DNA of 56,778 bases from Planctomycetaceae bacterium (lineage in GTDB: Bacteria > Planctomycetota > Planctomycetia > Planctomycetales > Planctomycetaceae): assembly GCA_021732845.1 (NCBI GenBank), contig JAKFUF010000002.1, positions 1-56,778 on the forward strand. The letters are read 5' to 3'. A model generated the notes under the pieces. It was not told the DNA's origin, ran no database searches, and worked only from the letters and a program-made list of their open reading frames with translations. Positions within the stretch are counted from its first letter, which is position 1; each line of letters opens with the position of its first letter. Shown in pieces: positions 9,028-18,183 of this stretch. A program made the position numbers and the translations under genes.

Positions 9028-11028
9028 TCATGAAACTCGGACCGTTTCCGCCTCTACAGCGCGGGTGCCAGCCAGCGGCTCCTCCTCCGTGGGCAGCCAC
9101 GCGGACTGCAGCCGGATGGGGCGGCCGATGCACTTGTAGTACAGGTCGCCCTTGTCCAGCAGGCACTCGGCCCCGTTCTCTTCAAAGGCGATCCGGGACT
9201 CCTTGGCGTCGGAGACACGCAGCGCGACTTTCGCCGGCAGATTCGCGCGGATGGCGGTGGTGATAATGTTCGCCCGTGGCTGCTGTGTCGCCAGAATGAG
9301 GTGCACGCCGGCGGCACGCCCCTTTTGAGCCAGACGTTTGAACAGTTCTTCGATCTGCGTCTTCTCAGCCTTGGATTTCGCTCCCGAGAGCAGGTCGGCG
9401 TACTCATCGCACAGGCAGACCAGCCGCGTCAGCGGTTCGCCCGTCACCTCAATGTGCTGCGTGAGCGACTGTGCATTGGACTGCGCCAGCGCCATGTAGC
9501 GCCGCTCCATCTCTTCGACAAGATCGGTGAGGATCTCTATGTAGTCATCGCCCGGGACCACGACCGGGCGGCGCAGGAAAGGTGAGCCACGGAGAAACGT
9601 AAACGAATTCATTTTCGGGTCGATGACGACCAATTCGAGCGTGGCGGGGGTGTTGGTCACCATCAGTGCGGCAAGGGCCGTCCGCAGCCACTGCGACTTG
9701 CCGCTGCCAGAGATGCCCACAACCAGCAAATGGGCGCTCTCGGAGCCGGCAATGTCGCACCATTTCCAGTCCCCGTTGAGATCGACGCCGACGGGGATCC
9801 GCGAACTGCCCGTTCCGTCGCCGGATGCATTCAACAGTGGCAGCAGTTGCGAGAAGGGGATTGATTGACGGTCGGGGCGGGGCACATCAATGCCGATCGC
9901 GCCTTCGACGACTGACATCAACGGTCGCCCACTGAGTGCCAGGTGCAGATGCAATTGGTCCGCCTGGGACAACACGCGGCTGTTGGTGATCCCCCGCTCG
10001 GGGAAGACAAACATCCGCGCGAACGCCGGGCCGACCACCGGCGGCTTGAGCAGCCGGCAGGGGGCACCGAATGACCGCAAAACGCGGAGTGTCGACTCCT
10101 GCAGTTTGAGGATCCAGTCTGGTGTGGGTGGCTGGACCGGTTCCGGCACGTCAGACCTCGGTCGGCCAATCCAGGCCAGGCCCGAGTTCGCCGTGGCCTG
10201 GACGTGGGGTTTGATGTGCTGAGACTCGCGCGCGTTGTAGGCGGTGGTCATGCCCTGCGGATTCTGATGCTTCGGTGCCAGGGTTGGCGACTTCACCACC
10301 CCCGCCAGCGAACCAATCAAATCAATCAGCCGTCCCTGGGCTTCCACCAAGTGCCGCGCCTCAAAATAGGATTCTTCCAGTTCCGGCTTGAAGCTCACCA
10401 CCGCCAACGTGGAGTCCTGGCGATGACCCATGTCACCGTGCAGCATCAGGTGATAGAGACATGCCTGGCCGAGATCGACCTCGGGGTTGGTCTTTCCCAA
10501 CTTCCACTCGAGGAGACAATTCAGATGCTTTTGGGGAATCATCAACAGCGCATCCGCCTGGCCCACCAGCGTCACGGAATCCTGCCAGTCGGGTCGCCGC
10601 AGTTCGCACAGCAGGGACTTTTCACTGGCGCACCAGTCCTGCTGCCGAATCGCCGTTGTGCCTAGTTGGGTGAACTCCCACCACAGCCCGGCCAGCCAGT
10701 CGCACGCCGCCTGGGTGGCCTGCCACAAGTCCAGCACCTGCCGGCCGTGGCTTTGCATGGAGGCCGCCTGCTGAGTCAGCAATGGTCCCACAAGATGATC
10801 GTACGTGTGTTGCCGCAATGTCCGCCGCCACAACGGCAAGTCTGGATCCAAATCCCGCAGGGCCGCTTCCATGCTGCACGGCGACTCGTGGCTCAGCAAT
10901 CCCGCCAGCACCCGATGAAACAACGTCCCCACCGCCGCCGAACTCACCGATCCATTCCCCGCAAACGAAAACCCATTCGCCCGCAACATCGCCTCACGCA
11001 CCTGCGACGCGGTCAAGGTGACTGGCAT
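9028..11028 (-). CDS. RecB-family PD-(D/E)XK nuclease fused to FtsK/SpoIIIE DNA translocase
   Basis: 666 residues from the ATG at 11028, preceded by AAGGA eight bases upstream; a longer frame to 11145 lacks a good start. Residues 1-200 form a RecB/Cas4-type nuclease: TLFHRV (His38), VGQADALL (Asp159), CLLEWKL (Glu174, Lys176) and QACLY (Gln188-Tyr192) are the expected His, Asp, ExK and QxxxY motifs. Residues about 330-400 match the FtsK beta subdomain (GPAFARMFVFPERG, AIGIDVPRP). The motor follows with Walker A GISGSGKS (438-445), Walker B LVCLCDEYADLL (Asp541-Glu542) and the SpoIIIE signature LILATQQPRANIITTAIRAN. No membrane segments and no C-terminal gamma domain are present, so it is a soluble DNA pump carrying its own nuclease. 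It lies downstream of the ATPase and winged-helix genes. A role in DNA restriction or repair is an inference. Confidence 0.85.
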   Translation of the reverse strand: MPVTLTASQVREAMLRANGFSFAGNGSVSSAAVGTLFHRVLAGLLSHESPCSMEAALRDLDPDLPLWRRTLRQHTYDHLVGPLLTQQAASMQSHGRQVLDLWQATQAACDWLAGLWWEFTQLGTTAIRQQDWCASEKSLLCELRRPDWQDSVTLVGQADALLMIPQKHLNCLLEWKLGKTNPEVDLGQACLYHLMLHGDMGHRQDSTLAVVSFKPELEESYFEARHLVEAQGRLIDLIGSLAGVVKSPTLAPKHQNPQGMTTAYNARESQHIKPHVQATANSGLAWIGRPRSDVPEPVQPPTPDWILKLQESTLRVLRSFGAPCRLLKPPVVGPAFARMFVFPERGITNSRVLSQADQLHLHLALSGRPLMSVVEGAIGIDVPRPDRQSIPFSQLLPLLNASGDGTGSSRIPVGVDLNGDWKWCDIAGSESAHLLVVGISGSGKSQWLRTALAALMVTNTPATLELVVIDPKMNSFTFLRGSPFLRRPVVVPGDDYIEILTDLVEEMERRYMALAQSNAQSLTQHIEVTGEPLTRLVCLCDEYADLLSGAKSKAEKTQIEELFKRLAQKGRAAGVHLILATQQPRANIITTAIRANLPAKVALRVSDAKESRIAFEENGAECLLDKGDLYYKCIGRPIRLQSAWLPTEEEPLAGTRAVEAETVRVS

Positions 11029-11208
11029 GTGAAATTCCTTCGATGTGATTTGTTGGTAATGCGTTTCAAGTCCGGTGACATGGCACAAATCGTTGACAAT
11101 GCGCGAAGCCCAGTGCCGCCTTTCGAGCCAGGCCCAGTCCTCCATGCTGAATCACGTCGGTTCACGTTCGCGTCCTTTCGCGGAGCGAAAGGCGACATTA
11201 TGCCGTTC

Positions 11209-13221
11209 TTATGACGATGGTATTGCGGCCAGACAGCCGCCTCCGGCACGGGCGGAGAACAGCACCGCGTCACTGCCGTTGGTGTCTGCCCCACGAATCA
11301 AACCGAACAGTTCGGGCCGCCGTTCGGCGACAGCCAGCAGTTCGGCCAGCGAAACATTGAGCGCGGCCGCCATGCCGGGGGCAGCCACGACCCGCTGCGC
11401 AAGCAGAAGTTCCTGCAGCCGGTCGATCAGCGAGGACTCCGGCGGCGGGGCGGCCTGCGTGATCAGCAGGTCCGACATCTCCTTCAAGACATCGGGCAGG
11501 TTGTTGCGCAGCCATCCCACCACGGTATCAAACTCGACGGTGGTCCCTTCATAGTCCAAGTCTCCCGCCTGTGCGTCGGCGATCAGTTGCCGCAGCGCAT
11601 CCAAGGCCGCCAGGGCTTCAGTGGGGACGCGGTACAGATCGGCGTCTTTCTGCTCCAGGCTTTTAAGATGCTTATGGGCAACCTTGGCCGTCGCTCCGAT
11701 CGGGTTCCGTTCATCCCGTAACAGCAGCAGTTTTTGCAGCTTGAGGTCGCCCGGATACTCCTGGTCGAGACGTTTGAGTTGTGAAGTCAGCGCGTTATGC
11801 ACCGCTTCGCAGAACTTCAGGCCGACGCGGGCCTCTTGCTCCGGCCCGGTCAGGACATAGTCGATGGCGGAACCGTGAGCCGCGGCGTTGAGCTTCCAGT
11901 GCGGATCGACAAGCTGCACCAGGTGCGGCACGCCATGCCGCAGGATCTCGGCAGTCTGGTTCGGAGTGTTGGTCCGCGTGGCTTCGTCCGCGCGGCGGTC
12001 CCACTCCCGTTCGAGCCACTGGTTGGTGTCCTCGCGCGTGACCGGCTGGCGTTGCAGAGCGTCCCAAAATCTCGCCGCGCTATCCAACAGCGCGCGGGGC
12101 GTGCACCCCTGGGGACCGAGGAATTTTTTCAGGTCAGCTTCGCTCAGCGGTGCGAGAGGGGAATTCGCCTCAGTCTGAACGCTGAAAGCTCCGCAGGCCC
12201 GCAGCCGATGAACCAAGAGGTCCCGGGCGTTGTCCAGCGTCAGCGGATTCAAGGACTTGGCGGCGTAGCCGCTCAAACGCGTGGCGGCATACTCAGGGAG
12301 ATGTCGGCCCACCCCGGCGAACAGCGAAGCCTGCATGCACGAAATCAACACGACGTTGGTGTCGGCGTCGTGCAGTTCGCTCACCAGTTGCCCGAACTGA
12401 AACAAAGAAGCCGTGTCATTGGAGGTAACCTGCAGCGCTTCGACCTGGTCGAAGCAGATCACGAGCGGAACCTGCGGCCCCGCCAGCCGCATGAAGTCGC
12501 GGAGGACATCCTTCGAGACCTGCTCCGGATCATCGTCGGGGGCTTCGCCAATCGCCAGCGCCTGATAACCCGCTTCGGAAATTGACTCGCCGCGAAGCCA
12601 GGCAGAGACATCGTGCCGGTGCCGTTTCAGCACCAGATGCGAAAGGACGCGGCAAAAGGTGGGCGACAGTCCAATGCGGGAGCCGAGCGCCGCCACAAGC
12701 TCATCGACTTCAGCATTCCGCTCATCGAGCAGATGATCCCACCACTCGCGAAAGTTGCCGCCGCCATGCTCCTGCTCCATCAACTGGGCCAATACCAACC
12801 GTTCCAACTGGCAAGGCTGCTGTTGCGTCCCCTTCAGCAGGTCCTCGGCGACTCTTTTTCTCACGTGCCGATACAACGAAGACGGGTTGACACTCAATCG
12901 GACGTAGGCAAAGGCCTGGCTCAGCTTCTCATAGGACGCGTCAACGGTGGTGTCGGTCAGCCGTCTTCGCAGCCGCCCAATCAGATGTGTCTTGCCGCTG
13001 CCGGGTTCTCCGAAGATCGCCACGCCGGCGCTGCTGCCACTGTCGCGGACGAACTCAACCGCTTCACAACACGTTTGAAAGACCGCCTGATGGATGTTCT
13101 GAACATCGGCCTGGAGATTGGGGTTAGACCAGGCATCGTTCAAGACTGAGCCACGAAACGGGTTTCGTGCCAATCCAAGTTTAGGGCCGGGCAAGGGCAG
13201 GGGGGAGTCCAAGACGCTCAT
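11209..13221 (-). CDS. AAA/STAND-like P-loop ATPase, middle gene of nuclease-FtsK operon
   Basis: 670 residues. Walker A is GEPGSGKT (71-78) and Walker B is LVICFDQVEAL (Asp258). The Asp-Gln after the hydrophobic strand and the following sensor-like strand (VVLISCM) resemble Orc/Cdc6-like or STAND ATPases rather than ring unfoldases. The C-terminal half is helical, with alternating charged segments and no recognised enzyme domain. Its ATG overlaps the TGA of the upstream winged-helix gene (ATGA at 13218-13221), so the two are translationally coupled. The nuclease-FtsK gene begins 180 bp downstream. It may act as an NTP-driven switch or DNA-loading factor for the nuclease motor. That is an inference from operon position. 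Confidence 0.75.
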   Translation of the reverse strand: MSVLDSPLPLPGPKLGLARNPFRGSVLNDAWSNPNLQADVQNIHQAVFQTCCEAVEFVRDSGSSAGVAIFGEPGSGKTHLIGRLRRRLTDTTVDASYEKLSQAFAYVRLSVNPSSLYRHVRKRVAEDLLKGTQQQPCQLERLVLAQLMEQEHGGGNFREWWDHLLDERNAEVDELVAALGSRIGLSPTFCRVLSHLVLKRHRHDVSAWLRGESISEAGYQALAIGEAPDDDPEQVSKDVLRDFMRLAGPQVPLVICFDQVEALQVTSNDTASLFQFGQLVSELHDADTNVVLISCMQASLFAGVGRHLPEYAATRLSGYAAKSLNPLTLDNARDLLVHRLRACGAFSVQTEANSPLAPLSEADLKKFLGPQGCTPRALLDSAARFWDALQRQPVTREDTNQWLEREWDRRADEATRTNTPNQTAEILRHGVPHLVQLVDPHWKLNAAAHGSAIDYVLTGPEQEARVGLKFCEAVHNALTSQLKRLDQEYPGDLKLQKLLLLRDERNPIGATAKVAHKHLKSLEQKDADLYRVPTEALAALDALRQLIADAQAGDLDYEGTTVEFDTVVGWLRNNLPDVLKEMSDLLITQAAPPPESSLIDRLQELLLAQRVVAAPGMAAALNVSLAELLAVAERRPELFGLIRGADTNGSDAVLFSARAGGGCLAAIPSS

Positions 13222-14255
13222 GTTGGATCCGGAAAGGAAAGGGTGTTGTAAAAATAATCCTCATCGTCGCGCACCAACTGGTCCCGTTCGGCTTCGGAAA
13301 TGAGCCACGGCCGGTCGAACCGGTGCAGGGCGATGCGTCGCTGCCCGGCGAGCCGCAGCAGGGCCTTGTCAAACTCGTCCTTGTCGGCTTGAAAGTCAAA
13401 CCGCCCGCGCAGTTCCGCCACCAGCACCATGTCGCCGTGAGCCACGCGCGGGTTGATTTCCAGTGCGCCTTGAATGAGCCGGGTGTCGAGGTCACCGCCA
13501 GGTTCGACGCCCGGCTTATCCGCGGCGGCGGGAATTGTCTCGTCGTGGATGGCTTCGTCCGCCGCGATTTCTCCACTGACAGGAAGATCGTTCTCGGCCG
13601 CGGCAAGTGGCGCGTTTCCGCGTTCTTCCACTGTCCGCGCTCTCTCTGAAGGAACAGATTCGGGCAGTTCAGCGGCGAGGTCGCGTGTCACGGCGGACAA
13701 GTCATTCACCAATTGGGCCGACGACAGCCCGAGCTTGGCCGCCACTTTTTCGAAGGCGTTGCGGAGATAATCCGGACTGCGCGCCGGCTCGAGGCTCAGC
13801 AAGGGGGTCCGCGCGCCGACGAAAGACGGCAGCTTCTGGATCACTTTGGTGGAGAGCAGATCGTCCAGTGCCCGTTCCAGCGCGGCTTTGGGGAATCCGT
13901 CCAGCAGCTTCAGCCCTCTCACCGCCCCCAGCAGCTCGGACTTCGTCCGCGGTCCGCTCTGCAGCAGCCGCCTGAGCCGCAACGTGGCGTAGTCGGCAGC
14001 AGCCCGATCCCAAAAGGTCGCCTGGCCGCGCAGCGCGGGATATTCAAACAACTGCCCGGCGCGAACTGCCTCTTGCACAACTTCGGCGAGCGGCTCGGGT
14101 GCCGGCCGCGCGGCGGCGGGCATCTGCTGAGCCACGGCCTTCAACCCCAGTGGCTCAGCACTGCGGGCGAGAATCTCCCGGACGATCGCCAAAGTTTCCG
14201 CCGGATTGGCGGCGGGCAGAACGACGGCGGTCGAAACGTCATGGGCCATGTCCAT
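13218..14255 (-). CDS. Winged-helix-like protein, first gene of nuclease-FtsK operon
   Basis: About 345 residues from ATG 14255 (a second in-frame ATG at 14249). The annotatable frame runs to 14357, but its first 34 residues look like non-coding upstream sequence. Residues about 15-180 contain two or three helix-helix-strand repeats typical of winged helices (LAIVREILARSAEPLGLKAV; LRLRRLLQSGPRTKSELL; ALERALDDLLSTKVIQKLPS). The middle is a Glu/Ala/Pro-rich linker and the end (GDMVLVAELRGRF, RRIALHRFDRP) looks like another winged-helix module. It probably binds DNA, either as the specificity subunit or as the regulator of the operon. I cannot assign a family. Its stop overlaps the ATPase start. 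Confidence 0.6.
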   Translation of the reverse strand: MDMAHDVSTAVVLPAANPAETLAIVREILARSAEPLGLKAVAQQMPAAARPAPEPLAEVVQEAVRAGQLFEYPALRGQATFWDRAAADYATLRLRRLLQSGPRTKSELLGAVRGLKLLDGFPKAALERALDDLLSTKVIQKLPSFVGARTPLLSLEPARSPDYLRNAFEKVAAKLGLSSAQLVNDLSAVTRDLAAELPESVPSERARTVEERGNAPLAAAENDLPVSGEIAADEAIHDETIPAAADKPGVEPGGDLDTRLIQGALEINPRVAHGDMVLVAELRGRFDFQADKDEFDKALLRLAGQRRIALHRFDRPWLISEAERDQLVRDDEDYFYNTLSFPDPT

Positions 14256-14387
14256 TGGGAGGTCATGTCCTGGAGGGAGTTTTAGGGGAAGCCTCCTGCC
14301 GAACCGTCCATTTGTCACTATCACAGTAAGGTTATGTAGCAGAAACGCAAGGGTCACGCATTTCCGGTCCCTCTGCGAAGCAATGCG

Positions 14388-14984
14388 TCACCCATTAGGC
14401 GTGTCGAGCAGTTCCTGCAGCCGCGCCGCCAGCGGAGCGGGATAACGGCTGCACCAGGACGCATCGACAAGTTCGACATCGATCATGTCGCGAAGGTGCA
14501 TCCGGTCCTTGTCGCGGAACGAATTCAGCTTCATCCGGACCAGCGCTTCCAGAGTCACGGTTTGATGTGTCTGGATTTCGAGCGTTTCCGTCATATCCGG
14601 CGCCGGGGTGACGTGGCTGGGTTCAACGAATTCGCTGGCGAACAGCATACGCACCGCGTCGCGCGCCTTTCCGTCCGGGGTGTCGAGAAACATCTCGATG
14701 CCACCTGCATGCCGATAGGCAAAGCCAGCGGCAGTCATGGCGGCCTTCGCCGCATCCCAGTCGGAGCGCCGCAGTAGAATGTCGACATCGCGCGTTGTCC
14801 GGACGGCGGCTTCGTCCGCCTGCGCGACCCACGCCCGCACTGCGTTGCCCCCAATGATCGCATAGGGAATGCCCGCCTGTTCCAGCGTCCGCGCGGTCCG
14901 TTCGAGTCGTTCTTGAATTCTTTCCACGGCGCGATTCATGCGTTCCCAGAGCGCAGCTCCCGTAAGATGAAAGGAGATGGACAT
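14388..14984 (-). CDS. Nucleotidyltransferase-fold protein (AbiEii/DUF6036-like)
   Basis: 198 residues, ATG at 14984. The pol-beta-type nucleotidyltransferase core is visible: IIGGNAVRAW (GG motif), then TTRDVDILL with the metal-binding Asp-x-Asp pair, and a downstream acidic strand (LVDASW region). The C-terminal helices (LEALVRMKLNSFRDKDRMHL) match the typical KL..kRpKDl. segment of antitoxin/toxin-like nucleotidyltransferases. Such proteins transfer NMPs to RNA or protein, and many act in toxin-antitoxin or abortive-infection pairs. No obvious partner gene lies upstream. The winged-helix gene starts about 130 bp downstream on the same strand. Whether it belongs to that operon is open. Confidence 0.75.
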   Translation of the reverse strand: MSISFHLTGAALWERMNRAVERIQERLERTARTLEQAGIPYAIIGGNAVRAWVAQADEAAVRTTRDVDILLRRSDWDAAKAAMTAAGFAYRHAGGIEMFLDTPDGKARDAVRMLFASEFVEPSHVTPAPDMTETLEIQTHQTVTLEALVRMKLNSFRDKDRMHLRDMIDVELVDASWCSRYPAPLAARLQELLDTPNG

Positions 14985-15114
14985 GACTCGCCTCTGGGTG
15001 GACGCCGCGCAACACTGAACAATCAGGACAATTCGGAGAGTTCAGTGACGCCACATCTGGATTGTACATCCAGTCTGAGGCACGAGGTAATGCGAACAAG
15101 ACTGTCGGGCCGTT

Positions 15115-16743
15115 TCACTCATCCTTTCCCGCATCCCCTCCAAACGTCTGGTTGATCTTATACTGATTCTGCAGATGCGCATGCGCTTGTGACGCCTCAC
15201 CGGTTTTGGGATAGCGTTTGCAGACCAGTTGCAGCGACTTGATGGCCGCTTCTTTCTCACCAGCCTCTTCGTAGGTGTAACCCACCTGCAACTGGGCCTG
15301 CGGAGCCCAGGATTTCTCCGTGGCCAGAATCTGCTGATACAGGCCGACCGCCTCTTTATGCTCCTTCAGGGCCCGGTGGCAGCCGGCCATGTGCCACAGG
15401 TTGTTGGGAGAGTTGTCCCACAGCCGGTAGGCACCGATCGCCTCCTTGTACTGCCCCCCCTCGCGCAGGGCGTGGGCGAGTTCTCCCTGCCAAAGGTTGG
15501 CGTTCTTCGTGTCGGCCTGGATCAGCTCCCGGTAGAGGGTGACCGCTTCGGGATACCGCCGCTCCTCGCGGAACATGTAGGCAATCTGTCCCTGCCCATC
15601 GTGAACCTTGGCGAACTGTCCGTACGTTTTGCGGGCCTCTTCGCGGCGGTTCATGCTCTTGTACCAGCCCGCCAGCCGGCCCAGCGTGTCGTCCGCCGGA
15701 CCCAGCTCCTTGAGCTGCTGTTCGTAAATCTCGCGGCATTTCTCCGGCCGCTTCGACGCCCAGTACAAATCGGCCATGTAGAAGCCGCACTGCCGCGCGT
15801 AGGTCTTTTTGGCTTCATCCTGCCGGTCGGCAGGGATTTGTTTGCGGATGTACTCGGCCGCCTCGTCGGCCAGCTTTTCGCCGCCGGCCTTGGTTTCAGC
15901 CATATTCGTCAACGTCTGCAGCGGTCCGTTGGCGTAATAAGAAATGTAGTAGGGCAACTGCTCGGGGGTGTAGTTGGTGGCCAGCGCCTTCAGTCCTTCA
16001 GGAAAAGAGGCTTTGGCAAACTGCCAGGCGGCCAGGTTGACAGCCGCCTGCTGGCAATACGGTTCCGCTCCATCCTTCCGGTCGGTCTGGAACACCAGCT
16101 CCTGCCACAGGGCCACGCGCCGCTTCTCGTCCCCCTCAATGCGGGCGATCTCCGCCAGGTCGACCCGGCTCAGGACCGCCACCAGATGGCCGCCGTGTTT
16201 CGCCAGTACGGTGCCATAGGCTTTCTTCGCCTGTTTGACATCACCCATGTCTTTATACGCGCGGGCGATTGAATAGGCGGCGGCGAGCGACTCCGGCGAG
16301 TCGGGCCAGTAGTCAATCACCGATTGAAACCCCTCCTTGACCGCCGTATTCAACTTCTTCAACTGCACCTGGCACAGGCTCCATTTGTACTGCGCGAACG
16401 GCGCCCCCTCGCTCTTTTCATGCAGCGTGAGGAATTTTTCGTATTCGGTCAGCGCGACCTTGAAGTTGTTTTCGCGGAAGTACTTCTCGGCAATGTTAAG
16501 CTGATAGCGCTCGGCCTCGCGGAGCTTTTTCCAGCGGTCCAGGGACATCTCGTCCAAGGGGCCGGCGCTGGCAAAATTTGCGAGCAGGGCGACCGCTGCG
16601 AGAACGACTGCCAGAATGCCGGCCCGGTGGCTCGTAGCGTGGGCTTTAGCCCACGCGCAGCCAGTCGCGGAAGCGTACTGTGGGCTGAAGCCCACGCTAC
16701 GAAAGGACCCCGGATTCACTTGCGCTTCTGCGCTTCCAGCCAT
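15115..16743 (-). CDS. Secreted TPR-repeat protein, distal gene of ExbB/ExbD locus
   Basis: Up to 542 residues. After a hydrophobic segment (AGILAVVLAAVALLANFASA) the chain is a series of tetratricopeptide repeats, for example YQLNIAEKYFRENNFKVALTE, SIARAYKDMGDVKQAKKAYG and AAIKSLQLVCKRYPKTGEAS. It is therefore a periplasmic scaffold protein. The start is uncertain: the ATG at 16743 overlaps the end of the DUF4159 gene by 28 bp, and the stretch between it and the signal peptide is made of a palindromic repeat (16632-16702) that happens to be open. A GTG inside the repeat is an alternative start. The gene follows ExbB, ExbD, ExbD and DUF4159 genes on the same strand, the usual planctomycete arrangement. 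Confidence 0.8.
   Translation of the reverse strand: MAGSAEAQVNPGSFRSVGFSPQYASATGCAWAKAHATSHRAGILAVVLAAVALLANFASAGPLDEMSLDRWKKLREAERYQLNIAEKYFRENNFKVALTEYEKFLTLHEKSEGAPFAQYKWSLCQVQLKKLNTAVKEGFQSVIDYWPDSPESLAAAYSIARAYKDMGDVKQAKKAYGTVLAKHGGHLVAVLSRVDLAEIARIEGDEKRRVALWQELVFQTDRKDGAEPYCQQAAVNLAAWQFAKASFPEGLKALATNYTPEQLPYYISYYANGPLQTLTNMAETKAGGEKLADEAAEYIRKQIPADRQDEAKKTYARQCGFYMADLYWASKRPEKCREIYEQQLKELGPADDTLGRLAGWYKSMNRREEARKTYGQFAKVHDGQGQIAYMFREERRYPEAVTLYRELIQADTKNANLWQGELAHALREGGQYKEAIGAYRLWDNSPNNLWHMAGCHRALKEHKEAVGLYQQILATEKSWAPQAQLQVGYTYEEAGEKEAAIKSLQLVCKRYPKTGEASQAHAHLQNQYKINQTFGGDAGKDE
16632..16702. repeat. Palindromic repeat GTAGCGTGGGCTTTAGCCCAC pair inside TPR gene 5' end
   Basis: Two arms, 16632-16654 and 16680-16702, are near-perfect inverted copies built on CGTAGCGTGGGCT(T/G)(T/A)AGCCCAC, each itself palindromic. 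A related copy lies at 52249-52271. The element occupies the N-terminal coding region of the downstream TPR gene and so rewrote its start. Confidence 0.8.
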
Positions 16744-18179
16744 TGGTTGTATTCCGCGTGCGCGTAGAAGATGACGTTGGTTCCCAGTTGATAACAGGCT
16801 TCCCACACTGGGCGGGGGACGTTGGAGTGCCCGTCGGCCCAGGCGTCGCCAATATCGCCAGGATGGTAATAGCAGACCCAGCGGCCGTCGACTTTCCAAC
16901 CCCACGCCTCGCGGCCGCCGTGCGGAGCCACATACGGCAGGAACGGCAGGGGGTAGGGGACGCGGTGGATCACATCGTCCAGGGGGATATGCACCGGTTC
17001 GACATTCGGCAGCACCTCGCGCATCATCGCGAAGAACTGGTTGTGAAAATGCCCGCTGCCGCCGTTGTCGCCGAACAGCATCCCGTGCTTTTCCAGCAGA
17101 TACTCTCGCAGAATCTTGGCTTCCGACGATGAGAGCGTGATGTTCCGCTGGCCGGTGAGATACATCAGCGGCGGACTCTTGCCTGCGGGAAACGCCTTGA
17201 GCTGCGCGATGCTCCGCGACTCGGTCTCCGTATGCACCTTTTGCTGGGTCAGCACACCATATTGAATCAGCATGTTTTGATCGGCGCCCACGCCGAAATC
17301 CTGGTCCCAGTCGCCGCCCTGATACTCCAGCCGAATGAACCGCACCTTGCCCCGTGCCGTGCCGCCGGAGAACCCCGCCCCCTCGCCGCTGCCATCGCCC
17401 ACCTTGTAGAGGTGCGCCGTGGCTTCCGCGAGGTTCAGCTTTACGTCGTCGATGGGTGGCGGATTGAACACAATCGCGCTGAACGGGTTGATCACGAATT
17501 TCTTCTTGATCACCTTTTGAATCTTGACCTGCTGGCTGACCATGATCGGCTTGCCGCCCCCCGCCGGAGCCTCATAAAGCTCCTGACAGCCGCTGATTCG
17601 GCTGAACATGAGAAACGCCAGGCAGAAGGCGAACGAATAGCTGCAAAACGCCGCCAGTGTCTGGCTCAGTTTGCGGCTTTGCCCGTAGAACCAGGCGTCG
17701 GGGTCGAGGGGGTTCCAGCTTCGGGGTTGCCGCTGGGTGCCGGGAATTGACAGTGCCTCGCGCTTGCGGCGGCGGACGCGCTCGGCGGCGGATTCCAGGA
17801 GCCACACGACCCAGGCGAGGCCGACGCAAAACAGGCCGCCCAATCCGCCTTGTGCGAGCATCACGCGCAGGCCGTCCAGCCCCGCCTGATCCGCCGCGAA
17901 CACCAGCCAGTGCCACAGCGGTATGTAGGCCACCGTCGCCGCGAGCCACAGCTTGTCACGCGTGGCTTGGTTGCCGCAGGCGAGGCGAATGAGCCACAGC
18001 ACGAGCAGGGCCGCGACTCCACTGAACCCGCTCCATTGGATGGCGAGGAATGCCGCCCGCGGCAGATGGAATTCCAGCGCGTGAACCCACAGGCTGTCGG
18101 CCAGGAGCCACAGCCACAGGCCGGCCAGCACGACACCAGCGATTCGCCAGGGCAGGGGGGAGCGGGGGGAGCCGGGCAT
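16716..18179 (-). CDS. DUF4159 domain membrane protein
   Basis: 487 residues. The first 100 contain four hydrophobic spans (VVLAGLWLWLLADSLWV, FSGVAALLVLWLIRLAC, LWLAATVAYIPLWHWLVF, LFCVGLAWVVWLL), followed by a further span near 175-195 (FCSYSFAFCLAFLMFSRI). The C-terminal 230 residues form a soluble DUF4159 domain, with the features YQGGDWDQDF near its start, PPLMYLTGQRNITLSSSEA and the end WEACYQLGTNVIFYAHAEYNQW. The domain has a glutamine-amidotransferase-like or ThuA-like feel but its activity is not established. In planctomycetes it is regularly next to ExbB/ExbD and TPR genes, as here. It starts 4 bp from the stop of the upstream 165-residue gene and overlaps the downstream TPR gene. 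Confidence 0.8.
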   Translation of the reverse strand: MPGSPRSPLPWRIAGVVLAGLWLWLLADSLWVHALEFHLPRAAFLAIQWSGFSGVAALLVLWLIRLACGNQATRDKLWLAATVAYIPLWHWLVFAADQAGLDGLRVMLAQGGLGGLFCVGLAWVVWLLESAAERVRRRKREALSIPGTQRQPRSWNPLDPDAWFYGQSRKLSQTLAAFCSYSFAFCLAFLMFSRISGCQELYEAPAGGGKPIMVSQQVKIQKVIKKKFVINPFSAIVFNPPPIDDVKLNLAEATAHLYKVGDGSGEGAGFSGGTARGKVRFIRLEYQGGDWDQDFGVGADQNMLIQYGVLTQQKVHTETESRSIAQLKAFPAGKSPPLMYLTGQRNITLSSSEAKILREYLLEKHGMLFGDNGGSGHFHNQFFAMMREVLPNVEPVHIPLDDVIHRVPYPLPFLPYVAPHGGREAWGWKVDGRWVCYYHPGDIGDAWADGHSNVPRPVWEACYQLGTNVIFYAHAEYNQWLEAQKRK

Positions 18180-18183
18180 GGAA

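Noticed and set aside
9028-14255. DptF/DptG/DptH phosphorothioate-dependent restriction genes.
   Set aside because: DptH is much larger and I see none of the Dpt gene sizes or a dndBCDE set. The RecB-FtsK fusion is a different architecture.
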